Shown here: in pieces, positions 53,199-62,731 of the stretch
How positions within the stretch are numbered: position 1 is the stretch's first letter
How the letters are laid out: the number at the start of each line of letters is the position of its first letter
DNA from: Brassica napus
Lineage: Eukaryota; Streptophyta; Magnoliopsida; Brassicales; Brassicaceae
Assembly: GCF_020379485.1 (NCBI RefSeq)
Contig: NC_063439.1
Span: forward strand, 11,696,466 to 11,760,465
Direction: 5' to 3'
Length of the DNA: 64,000 bases
Translations under genes and position numbers: made by a program
Notes under the pieces: generated by a model
What the model saw: only the letters and a program-made list of their open reading frames with translations
Told to the model about the DNA's origin: nothing
The model's database searches: none

Positions 53199-54010
53199 CT
53201 ACCGAAAATAAATTAAGCAACAATAGGTAATGCACAAAACCTACCTAGAAAAGAATACTTAATTAAAAATTAAGGTGAGCTAAGTATTTCTCAGCACTTG
53301 ATGCAAAGTCCGGATATTGGCAAATCCGGTTCCATGAGAATACTAAACCATTAGCGGGTTTTACATGCCCACCTCAAAAACACTTTGAGTGGAATGTATT
53401 ACCATTTGGGTTAAAACAAACCCCATGAAGGTAGCTTTGTAATACATTGACTTAGAAGCTTTTGTTTGATTTGGGCTTGTAACCGGATCTAAAATTCCCA
53501 TTTTCGGGTTGATATAAATAAATATATATAAAAAAAAAAAAAAAAAAAACAAACCCCATGAATATTTAAACAATTTATGGATAACAATTTAACCGGATAC
53601 GAAGAATTCAGCTCAACATATATATATGATATAATAATATTTACAAAATATAATGAAAGCGACCATCTTGAAAAAGTATATAAAATACTAGAAAGATGTA
53701 AAGAAAATTTAAGGTTTAGTATTAAGCCAAAAGAAATCTCAAATACTTAAACAAAAATTGAATTCTTAGGGTTGGAAATAAATAGCAACGAAACAATTGT
53801 CGCACAACAACACATACTTGATTTACTAACCATCTACAGAATAGAAAGCAAATACAACGCTTTCTTGGGAATCTAAACTATTTAGCTGATCAAGGATTTT
53901 TTAAAAATCTTGCGAAACAAAGAAATCTTTACAACAAAAAATATCTGAAAAAATTCCTTGCAAATGGACAGAAGAAGATAGCGAGGTTGTTGTAAAACTA
54001 AAGGAAACTA
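53199..54010 (+). pseudogene. Endogenous caulimovirid, reverse transcriptase segment
   Basis: Resumes after the Athila-like element with FSALDAKSGYWQI and FEWNVLPFGLKQ, RT palm motifs of pararetroviruses. A retroposon at 53430-53546 interrupts it, then the catalytic block follows, but the first Asp of the Y-x-D-D motif reads Tyr (near 53620-53640). Several stops follow. RNase H is not seen; sequence becomes unrelated at about 54010. Confidence 0.78.
53430..53546 (+). mobile_element. Poly(A)-tailed retroposon, 117 bp, with 16-bp target duplication
   Basis: AAACAAACCCCATGAA flanks it at 53414-53429 and 53547-53562. The body starts GGTAGCTTTGTAATACATTG and ends in ATATATAT plus about 16 A. No A/B box is seen, so it is a 5'-truncated SINE or a fragment of another transcript. 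Confidence 0.8.
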
Positions 54011-56100
54011 GATTTTGACCCGCATGGGCATTCTTTTAAAAAATAGATGTTATTTGATTTTTATGTCACTATTTAGGGTTAGACAAAAAACTCGAATTCG
54101 AAGAATTGAACCGATCTCAATCCGAATAAGTAGTACTAAATCCGAATCGGAATTAATTAAATATCTGAATTATTCAAATTTTGGTATTTAAAGAACTAAA
54201 ATCTAATCCGAACCGAAGTATTTTGGGTATCCAAAATAGATTTATATACTTATATATATTAATTATTTTTAGATTTAATATATATAAAAACATCCAGAAT
54301 ATATATGATACTTTTAAGTTTGCTTAAATGCTTGAAAATATATACAAATAATCAAACGTAAATATCTTAAATAGTTAAAATATACTCAAAACTCCAAAAA
54401 TACTTAAATAATTATTTATCCTCTATCCAAATATTTAAACCAAACCTACTTAAATTGATTATCCAAATCCGAACCAAATCCTCAAAGATTTAAACTGAAC
54501 ACGAAATCCCAAAAAAACCCGAAAACTAACCCGAACACCCACCCTTAATCACTATTATATATATCCTATATGTGTCATCATAGGTTACAAAATATGTGTT
54601 ATCGTATAATTAATCGTATTTTATGCGTACCATCAAATAAGTTTTCTTATAATTAATAATATTTTATACGTACAATCATATAAATAATCTCATATATTAT
54701 ATTTTAAAAATTAATGTGAAATATAAAAACTATAATTTAAGTTGGTGTTTGAAATTGGGCTTTGTATTGTATTTTTCTTATATATATTGAAAATATTTTT
54801 ATAATAGTTATTGGAAAATATGTTAGTAAAAATCAAATTTTGAATATATGTATATTTTTGAATGAATTTTTGATATAAATCAATTTTAAATTATTATTTT
54901 GATTTGAATATATATATCAAGTAACATAGACCCATTACTTTTTAATATAATGTAATGGACTTTCAATTTTTTAGTAGCATAAGCCCATTATTTTTTTTTC
55001 CTAATTTACTGCTATCTATGTTTCCAAACAATACTATTTTTTTAACTACTATCCATATTGCCAAACAATCTTAATGTGTACTTCAACTTTTATACTTCAA
55101 TGATGAGTATATCATCATCACTTGGATTATATAATTCAGGTAATTTATTACACATCTATTTTACATAATTAGAATATATTTTTAAAGTTACTTATATATT
55201 TAAATGTTTATATATAATTATTTTTTGATAGTTTTCATGCTATAAGTTAATTGATTATTTCAAATCATCACATATATTTGGTATTTTTTATGATATATAT
55301 TTTAAAATTAGTTTTTATTCAATTATTATGATCTTGATCCGTAATTCAAAGCGTTAGATTTCCTTTATCAATATTTTTTATGTTTATTCATTTAAGATAA
55401 TAACTATATATAAAGTTTAAGATAAGTTAATTTTATACATAAATAATCTAATTTACTAATGTTAACCTGTTCTACCAACATATTATATTTCTAGCATAAA
55501 TTTTTAGTGTTTGTGAAAATAAAATATATTAATTTATCAGTTTAAGATAATTTTATCATGTTTAGTTAAATACAATGTTTTGTTTTAAAATAATAGATAT
55601 AACTATAAAATAGTAAAATTTGATATAATTTTTTTCATTTTATAAAATATAACTGAGTATATATATTAATGTATAATAACATTTATTTCATTACTAATTA
55701 CAAAATTAGTGGAAATATTTATATACAATTTTTGATAATTAAGATATTGTTATAATGTTTTTCAACACATTATTTGTTAAAAAAATTAAATATATATATA
55801 TATATATATATTTTTAAAATTAAAAGATATCAAATTATATTATGATTTAAGTAGTTAAAAGATTATATATTAGCATTAAGGAAATATATTTAATAAAAAA
55901 TTTAAATAATGATCCAAATAAAAATATCACACATGAATCAAGGTGAGTTTGTTAATCAATCCGAGTTTTTAGGAGTAAATGTTATATTAGGAATGATATA
56001 TTATTAATCTATATTATTATTAATAAATGAATGATAACTGATTTCTAGTGAGGATTCATTTTTTCAAAAATCACACATGAATGAATGTTGTGATTTATGT
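54011..56100. other. Very AT-rich spacer between caulimovirid pieces
   Basis: 54060-54550 holds TCCGAATC/ACCGAAC-type repeat words like those at 39120 and 40000. 54550-56100 is extremely AT-rich with (TA)n near 55790-55812. No coding domain. It replaces the RNase H region expected between RT and ORF VI-like sequence. Confidence 0.5.
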
Positions 56101-56323
56101 TTTAATATATAAGATTGATGATTCACTAACAAGGGAATTTAGAGATGAAGACCCAAAATAAACAATTATATTTATCAATAGGAGAATTGATAAACTATCA
56201 TTAATAGTTATCTATCAATGATAAATTTATCAATTACTATTTGATAAATACTCTCGATATAGAGATTATATCATATAAAATAATCAGCCATAAGACGCAC
56301 AAATCATTCCAATTTCAAGAAAC
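56101..56323 (+). promoter_or_regulatory. Possible relic promoter before the ORF VI-like fragment
   Basis: A palindrome-rich ATTGATAAACTATCATTAAT / TATCAATGATAAATTTATC segment is followed by TATCATATAAAATAATC (TATA-like, near 56268) about 55 bases before the ATG at 56324. Pararetroviruses transcribe ORF VI from its own promoter, so this may be a relic; weak evidence. Confidence 0.3.
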
Positions 56324-56632
56324 CATGGAGGCAGCAATAAAAACTTTGGAGAATAAGAAGGAAAACCTAAAGAAGCTCTAAGACGAAGTAAATTCACTCG
56401 AATCAGTCATCCAAAACTTAAAACCAAAAAACCAAACCCAAAACACTGAAACTATAATCCTACCAGAAAGTTCACCTAAAAGTCCAGTCACTAAAAAAGC
56501 CCACAAATTCTATGTCATCTTCAACGGACCAATGAAAGGAATCTATGACGAATGGCATAAAGTAGCCCAATTTATAACAGACAAAAACAGTATTAATCAG
56601 AGCTACTCAACAATCGACGAAGCCAAGCAAGC
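56324..56632 (+). pseudogene. Endogenous caulimovirid, ORF VI/viroplasmin-like fragment
   Basis: From ATG 56324 a frame with a stop at about 56380 leads into KFYVIFNGPMKGIYDEW, the fold shared by caulimovirus viroplasmin (transactivator) and RNase H1 hybrid-binding domains, followed by TIDEAKQA. It is truncated at about 56632 by Athila-like sequence. Same strand and order as the coat/protease/RT pieces, so all derive from one integrated copy or a collinear array. Confidence 0.78.
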
Positions 56633-58000
56633 CCCGTCGGCCGATGCTCTGGAGATTCTGTCGATCGATTCGGAATGGATGACGTCGATCGATGTTCGAA
56701 GTCTGGCGTCGATCGATGTTCGAAGTCTGGCGTCGATCGACACCAATACGATCCGCCAAAACTCATCAGACTTTCCACTTCGAAATCTCCTTTCTGCAGC
56801 TTTTCTTCATTCACCACTTGCCAAAAATCATCCCTAATGATAGCATTCACGTGGTGTTTCATCACATCGTCCCCTACCATTCTTGTCAGGGCTTCCTGCC
56901 TCTTGACAACATCTCATGTCTGCACAACTTGCATCTCCAGCTTCTTCACATGAGTGCTCAAAGACTCAAACTTTGTGTTCAGGTTGGTGTAGACAAAATC
57001 AATCTTCCCATTGAAGTCCACTGTCATTCACTGTTGTGTCTTAAGAACCCTATCAAGCATCTCTTTAATCTTGCTCTCTTGAGTAGGCGACAGTGGCTTC
57101 TGGTAGTAGGAATTTCCATAGTTCATGTTGTTGATGTAGCTGTTGTTGTAGGGTTTCTGATACTACGAAATCTGGTTGAAATTATCCCTATTTCCATAGG
57201 AATTTCTGTTTCCACCATGGTTCCCAGAACCTTGGAATCCAGTTCCACCAATATAGTTCACCTCTTCTTCTTCATCTGCTCTACCCTCTGTGTCTACAGC
57301 TTCCGCATCTTCAACCAAGCAGACCTACTTCCTGAGAAGCTTGTGAACACTGTCCAGCTTTGCCTTCACCTCATCCATCTGATCGTTCCCAAGGATGGTG
57401 GCAGACTTCTTCCTCTCAAAATCAGTGTTCTTGGTGTTGTTGCTAGATGCTAGGTTTTCAATCACCTTTACTGCCTCTTGTGGATTCCTGGTGTTGAAAT
57501 TCCCATTGCTGGAAGCATCAAGAGCCATCTGGTACTGCACCGCGATGCCTCTGTAGAAAGTACTAAGCAGTTGTACTTCATTGAATCCATGGTGTGAACA
57601 GTCTCTCTGATAAGACTTGAATCTGATCCAAAAGCCTCTGAATGATTCTGCAGGCCCCTGAGAGAAGGTAGCGATCTTGCTCCTCAAGTTTTCAACGTGT
57701 GTTTCATCAAAGATATTGCATAAGAATGCATTCTTGATGTCCCTCCAGGATGTGAGAGATCCTGATGGTAGCTGCTTAAGTAAATGCGAAGCTTCTCCAG
57801 CAAGAGAGAACTTGAAGAGATTGCATAGGAGATAATCCTCAGGGACTCCTTTGACTTTAATAGCAGATATCAGATCTTCGAACCTCTCGAGATGGTCTGT
57901 AAATTTTTTTTTAAGAGATAAGAAATGATTCAGTTCAAGTTTAAGAACAGATGAGATAACTTATAGTGGCTTGATGCACCTAAGCGTACATTCTTCTTCG
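56633..58000 (-). pseudogene. Athila-like gag region fragment
   Basis: Minus-strand pieces with stops between them: about 57960-57690 (gag N-terminal part), 57687-57325 (RSKIATFSQGPAESFRGFW, FKSYQRDCSHHGF, STFYRGI, PQEAVKVIENLA), then Gly/Asn/Tyr-rich sequence (about 57300-57080) and a coiled-coil-like stretch ending in 24-bp RSTPDFEH repeats (56690-56740). This is the retrotransposon gag (Athila ORF1) family. A second, partial copy of the 57900-58030 flank occurs at 61680-61763/62187-62240. Confidence 0.8.
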
Positions 58001-58009
58001 CTTTGTAAC

Positions 58010-59220
58010 ACCTAAAATTAAATCTAATATTAATCTGCATAAAATATATAATTTTATTAAAATAATATTCTACATGGAAATTAAGAACCTAGTTATTTTA
58101 TATTAACATTATTTTTGAAAATTTTATAATTACATTCTATCAGGCAGAAATAATCATAGTATTCACATAAGAATAATTATATTAGTGTTCTATATTGGTG
58201 AAAAAAATTTCAAAAATGCCATGCTTTGAGGCTAAAGTTTCCATCAAAATGTTGGAGAGTAAAATGTGTCATTAAAATTTTTTCCTAAATTTTCATAAAG
58301 TTTAGATCAAAGTGATTAAGAAAAAGAGAGAGAGTATAAGATTTACCATTTTTTATCTATGTTTTTACTTTTTTGACATTTTCATTCTGACTAGACCATG
58401 ATTTTCGACGTGATTGGGTAGAAAATAGAAGTACATAAACGAGTCTGATGTAAGATCTTTATTGTTGTTATTAGGATGATAATAAAAAGAGAAAATTACC
58501 TAGACGAACCTATGATTTATAAGAAATAACTAGAGTAACCCATTAAATTTTTTATTACTCACATAACCTGTTAATCAATTAAATAATTTAATATTCCCAA
58601 AACTACCATTTTAGAACTTGATTTAAATACAGTTTTACTTTCCTAATTTACTTGAAATTAAATCCTTCAAATTTTTAAATTAGTAAACTAAATTAAATCT
58701 TTCAAATTAAACTTTGAGCAATAATTTATTTTCCCAATTTACTTTATAAAAATTAAAAATTTTATTAGTGATTTTACTAAAATAAATAAATTTGAAATAT
58801 CAACTCCACTTCAGTTTTTTTTCCTTGTCGATATAGAAACATCAGTTTGCAGCCAAAACTGAGTTTTAGATCGAGACCAATTAAACTAGGGCTTCGATGT
58901 ACATCCATCTTCAAACTACCACAGTGAATTAAGTTTTTGAACTTGACTCTTCTAATTCTAATCCATTATATCTTTGCTTTTCATGAACTCATGTTATTTT
59001 CATGGGCTTATTTGCCAAATAACCAAAAAAAAAAGAGTAATTAGATTTTTAGTGAGAGGTTAGAGAGAGATAGAAAGAGAAATAAGGAGAGAGAAAGTGT
59101 TTTTGGTTAGATAGTGGGTTTGTGTTTTTTTTTGTGGTTATAGGGTGCAATTTCCCTATTTTCATTCCTTTACAAAAACGTGTCTATTTTCTTTAACTTT
59201 TTTTTATTTTGTTAGTGTTG
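58010..59220. other. AT-rich spacer with possible MULE-type ends
   Basis: GAAAATTACCTAGACGAACC at about 58490 and GGTGCAATTTCCCTATTTTC at about 59145 have the phrasing of MULE-like termini. GA-rich run at 59060-59110. No coding signal. Confidence 0.3.
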
Positions 59221-59319
59221 TTCTATTAACTTGCGAGAGTCTTTAGTTAAGGTTGGATATTTTGTTAATGCAGACTTTATGCTAGTGTACAAATATTTTA
59301 TTGATTTAAAAGAAGTCTA

Positions 59320-59790
59320 CAAAATTAACATGTACAGTCTGTTATACACGAGTGGACTTAATGTTAATCAACCGATGATCAGCCGACAAAATACCAATAA
59401 AGCAGACAATACTCTAGCATGTCGATAATCAGCATAAAACAAACTAATCTAATGCTTATGATGTTAAATTCTGTTGAAACATGTAGCCATTATATAAGTT
59501 TACCAAATTCACACGTGAAGTCTGCTATACACGTGTAGATCTTATGCTTATCCACCGATTATAAGCAGACAACAAACTACTCTACAGGTTTAAGTTCAGA
59601 TATCATTTCTGTAAAATCATGTAGACACTATACAGCCACTACGCAAGTCTACCAGATGCACATGTAAAGTTTGGTATAAAAACATAGACTTTGTACTAAT
59701 CTAAGCAGACAAAAAACTAATCTACATGTTTGGACTTTCATGTTTGTAAAAACACGTAGACACTATGCAAGTCTCAAAAAGCTCAAAATT
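59320..59790. repeat. Degenerate tandem repeat, three units of about 150-180 bp
   Basis: Recurring landmarks: ACATGTACAGTCTGTTATAC (59329), ACACGTGAAGTCTGCTATAC (59512), ACATGTAAAGTTTGGTATAA (59661), each followed by ACGTGTAGA-type and AAGCAGACAA words and by ATGTAGACACTAT. Satellite-like but short. Confidence 0.65.
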
Positions 59791-59894
59791 TACTTTTCGA
59801 ACAAGTTTTTTCCTTACTCATACGTGACAGTGATCCAGTGTAAAAAAAAACAGAAAATATTATTTCTCATAAAAAACTTGAAGTTCATATATTT

Positions 59895-60110
59895 TAACCA
59901 GTGGTGGTAATCCAGTGGCGCTCAAGGGAATAAACTCAATACGACGAACCTTGGTTAGAATCCCGCTGGCCACACGGATATGGACTATTACTTTCGGCTC
60001 ATTTGAATGTCCATGAGAGAATTTATCCGTGGACTGTACCTCCACCTGTAGGGTTAGGTATGTGTCTTTAATAGACACGAGTTTAACCCTTTTTTTAGTA
60101 AAAAAAATAT
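59895..60110 (+). mobile_element. tRNA-related SINE
   Basis: Head GGTGGTAATCCAGTGGCGCT (A-box-like) and GGTTAGAATCCC (B-box-like, about 59952), body to GACACGAGTTTAACCC and a T-run/A-rich tail at about 60090-60108. Typical Brassica SINE organisation; target duplication not identified. Confidence 0.6.
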
Positions 60111-60247
60111 AATAGGCATAAACTGTATTTGTTGGACTACAAATGAGCACGTGTTATTTATATAATGGAAAACAAAATAGATATAAGCTATTAACTAAAT
60201 TATTTATTCAGGTATTTATAATCTCTGATATAGGTTCTCGAGATAGC

Positions 60248-60604
60248 TTATAAAATTCTCCCGCACCTCCCCTTACAATATTCCATTTTCTCGTAACACC
60301 TGTACTGAAGCCCATCATTGGAGACACAACAAGGACAAGTAAGTTTATTTCCTTCGCCGCATTTCATTTGCTTACAACTTTCTTTACCCACACCAAGAAC
60401 TTGGCCGTCGACAACTATATACACAAAAAGTGACAACAATATCAATCAAAGGAAAAAAAATTATCAATGATATTATGATGTGATTGCAATGGTGAAAAAC
60501 GGTAAGTAATAAAAAAAGGAAAACTAGTATAAATGCATACATTCATGAAGAGGAAGAAACACAATCAATATTATGCAAAAGATAGCGAACTGTGATGACA
60601 ACAT
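60248..60604 (-). CDS. Small secreted cysteine-rich peptide (76 aa, two exons)
   Basis: Exon 1 60604-60541 (MLSSQFAIFCIILIVFLPLH, a classic signal peptide), intron 60540-60415 (GTATGC...TATATAG), exon 2 60414-60248 ending TAA. Splicing keeps the frame (64 + 167 = 231 nt). The mature part has eight Cys: C-x4-C-x7-C-x-C-C-x9-C-x6-C-x3-C, ending CGRIL. Signal peptide exon, a single intron at the cleavage region and eight Cys are shared by plant thionin/defensin-like and other cysteine-rich peptide families. The CPCC core does not let me name the family. It is flanked by transposons and could be a lineage-specific family member. Too short for routine gene calling. Confidence 0.72.
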
Positions 60605-60609
60605 ATTGT

Positions 60610-60990
60610 TCTTTACAATATTTTTATGTTGCAAACACGTTTATTATTTTTATTTATTTTTTTGAATTTTACATTTTCTGGTTTGATGGTTGAAATTTTT
60701 ATTTGAAGTGGTGATTAATTTATAGATAGGAGTATGTAAACTAACGATGCATGTCTTGCATGGCGATCCAGAAAATTTGTTTTTTTTGTTTGACTTATTT
60801 TTTTTCTAAATATTGTGTGGTAATTATATTGGTGTTTAACGTTGTTTTTTTTTTAATTATTTTTAGAAACAGTCAAACTATTATGTGTTAATCATATTGG
60901 AGAAATAAAAAAATTTATTAAAATTTATAATAAAATATTACTGATTTCACAAATCTCCTTTTCAGCAAAATGTGTATTTCATATAGTTAT
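60610..60990. other. Upstream region of the cysteine-rich peptide gene
   Basis: AT-rich, with T-runs; no further feature seen. Confidence 0.4.
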
Positions 60991-60993
60991 GAT

Positions 60994-61128
60994 TAGAGGT
61001 GGCAATTAGGCCAACCTGCAACCATCTGTCTCGTTCCGCTGTTGTCTAGTTTTCATTTGGGTGGTAGCGGGCTGGACTGCCGCCGGACAAGGTCCCCATA
61101 GATGATGACCAATCCCGTCCCACCTCTA
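60994..61128. mobile_element. hAT-like MITE (tentative)
   Basis: Ends TAGAGGTGGCAATTAGG and CCCGTCCCACCTCTA are inverted. Flanks do not form a clear 8-bp duplication. End sequence is related to the 21614-23081 element (TAGAGATGG). Confidence 0.45.
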
Positions 61129-61353
61129 TATATGCGGTAAGTGGATCGGCCTGCAGGATATACCAAAACATGATGGATCAAAGTTGTTGTTAACTTCGGT
61201 ACATGTATTGCATAAGAATGTGATGCAGAGAGATGTTTGAATGAAACTTGATACAATGGAATGCAATGTGATGCAAAGCGATGTTTGTGCAATGATAGAG
61301 TACTCACTTGAATGCAAAGGCTTTCCTGAGTTTTTATTTAAATGCAACCAGCT

Positions 61354-61590
61354 TCATACAATGGAAGGTCGATATTTGTACACTAAATTCCTACTATATA
61401 TCAAAGCTTGCACATTCTTTTGAAGTAGATGGCTCATATATTTGTTAAGCACTTGCGATCCAACGCTAAAGGAGGAATACGAAGCTACTGTTGTGATAGG
61501 AATACTAAGCAAATCACAAGCCATTGCTGATAAATCACCATACCTATGAGTATTATCCTTCCAAAACTGGAGAATGTCCAAGTTCTAAAA
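61354..61590 (-). pseudogene. hAT transposase, C-terminal dimerisation fragment
   Basis: [38 protein letters not shown] and VQALIYSRN are the conserved blocks of the hAT C-terminal dimerisation domain (usual ASES/AFS reads ASYSSFS). No N-terminal BED finger or catalytic core nearby, so only a scrap of an autonomous hAT. Confidence 0.88.
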
Positions 61591-61762
61591 TTAGCCATGT
61601 CTAGCGCAGGTTCTTCAAAAGAAATTGGAGAGATGTCTTTCCACTTGCAACAACATTAATTTTGTAAAATGAAAAAAAAACATGTAAAGATTTATTTTTA
61701 AATAAGAAATGATACATTTCAGGTTTCTTAATGGATCGGATAACGTATAATGGCTTGACCAT

Positions 61763-62187
61763 GGTTCTAAAATCGGTAGGCGGTGCTTAGGCTGCCGCCT
61801 GTGCGGAAAATCGGTCCTAACCTAGACAATATTTATAAAATTTGATTTATACAATCCAAAACGGTTTAACAATTCTAAATCGGTATACATCATTCTAAAT
61901 CAGTTTAAATCTATCTAAATTAGTCTTAATATGGTAAGTCGCTAGTTCTAATATAAATCAGTAAGTTTATCTAATTTCTTTTGTTTTGTAGATCTAATTT
62001 TGGTTATACATCAAAATGATTACAATTAAAGCCAAAAACTAAAATATATTATATAAATATAAAATATATGTAAAATCTATAAATAATTCGTTAACGACTA
62101 AGTCTCTCCCAGGTCCTGAATAATATACCTAGTTGCTAGTTCTCTACAAAGCGCTTAGTTATCCCCTAGCGATTTCTTAAACATAGC
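61763..62187. mobile_element. MITE-like insertion into Athila-derived sequence
   Basis: Inverted ends ATGGTTCTAAAATCGGTAGG and CCTAGCGATTTCTTAAACAT. Flanking sequence (GGCTTGA...GCGTACATTCTTCTT) is continuous at 57966-58000, which acts as the empty-site copy. Confidence 0.65.
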
Positions 62188-62239
62188 GTACATTCTTCTT
62201 TACTTTTCGAACACCTATTATTAAAATCAAATATTAATC

Positions 62240-62731
62240 TTCACAAAAATAGATATTAATGGAGTTCCAATCACAAATTATAACTTTGGATCTTCTCTCC
62301 AATCTATCAAAATCCTAGAAAACCTTGCTGTGAAAATAATAAAACTAGAAAATCACACTTTGCCTCTAACATGGTGGCAAAGCTTATATAATTAGGTTAA
62401 AACTCGTCAGGGGCAATATTGTAAATTGGTGAAAAATTGGGCTTCAAATCGGCTGTGACTAAACGAGATTTCTGCGCACTTCGCTGTCAATCGATGTCAT
62501 GATATGAACATCGGTCGATTATTCCTCTCCAATATCGACCGATGGTCGAGCTCGATGGTCATCTCGGGTGATTGCTCCAAATATCTCCAAAATGCTCCAA
62601 AATCATCACTTATCTCCAAATCACTCATGATCTTATAAATATAATAAATAAACTCTATAATATAATAATTATTAGAAAAAACACCTATAAACTATGAATG
62701 AAAATGGGTCAAATCCATGGTCTATCAATCC
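62240..62731 (-). mobile_element. Athila-like LTR, 5' part
   Basis: Minus strand starts TTGATAGACCATGGATTTGA CCC, the LTR start also seen at 48324 and 51790, and contains TCGGTCGATATTGG and TCGATTGAC words. Truncated at its far end. Confidence 0.55.

Noticed and set aside
59320..59790. CRISPR-like array
   Set aside because: Nuclear plant DNA; units are diverged tandem repeats without constant repeats and unique spacers.
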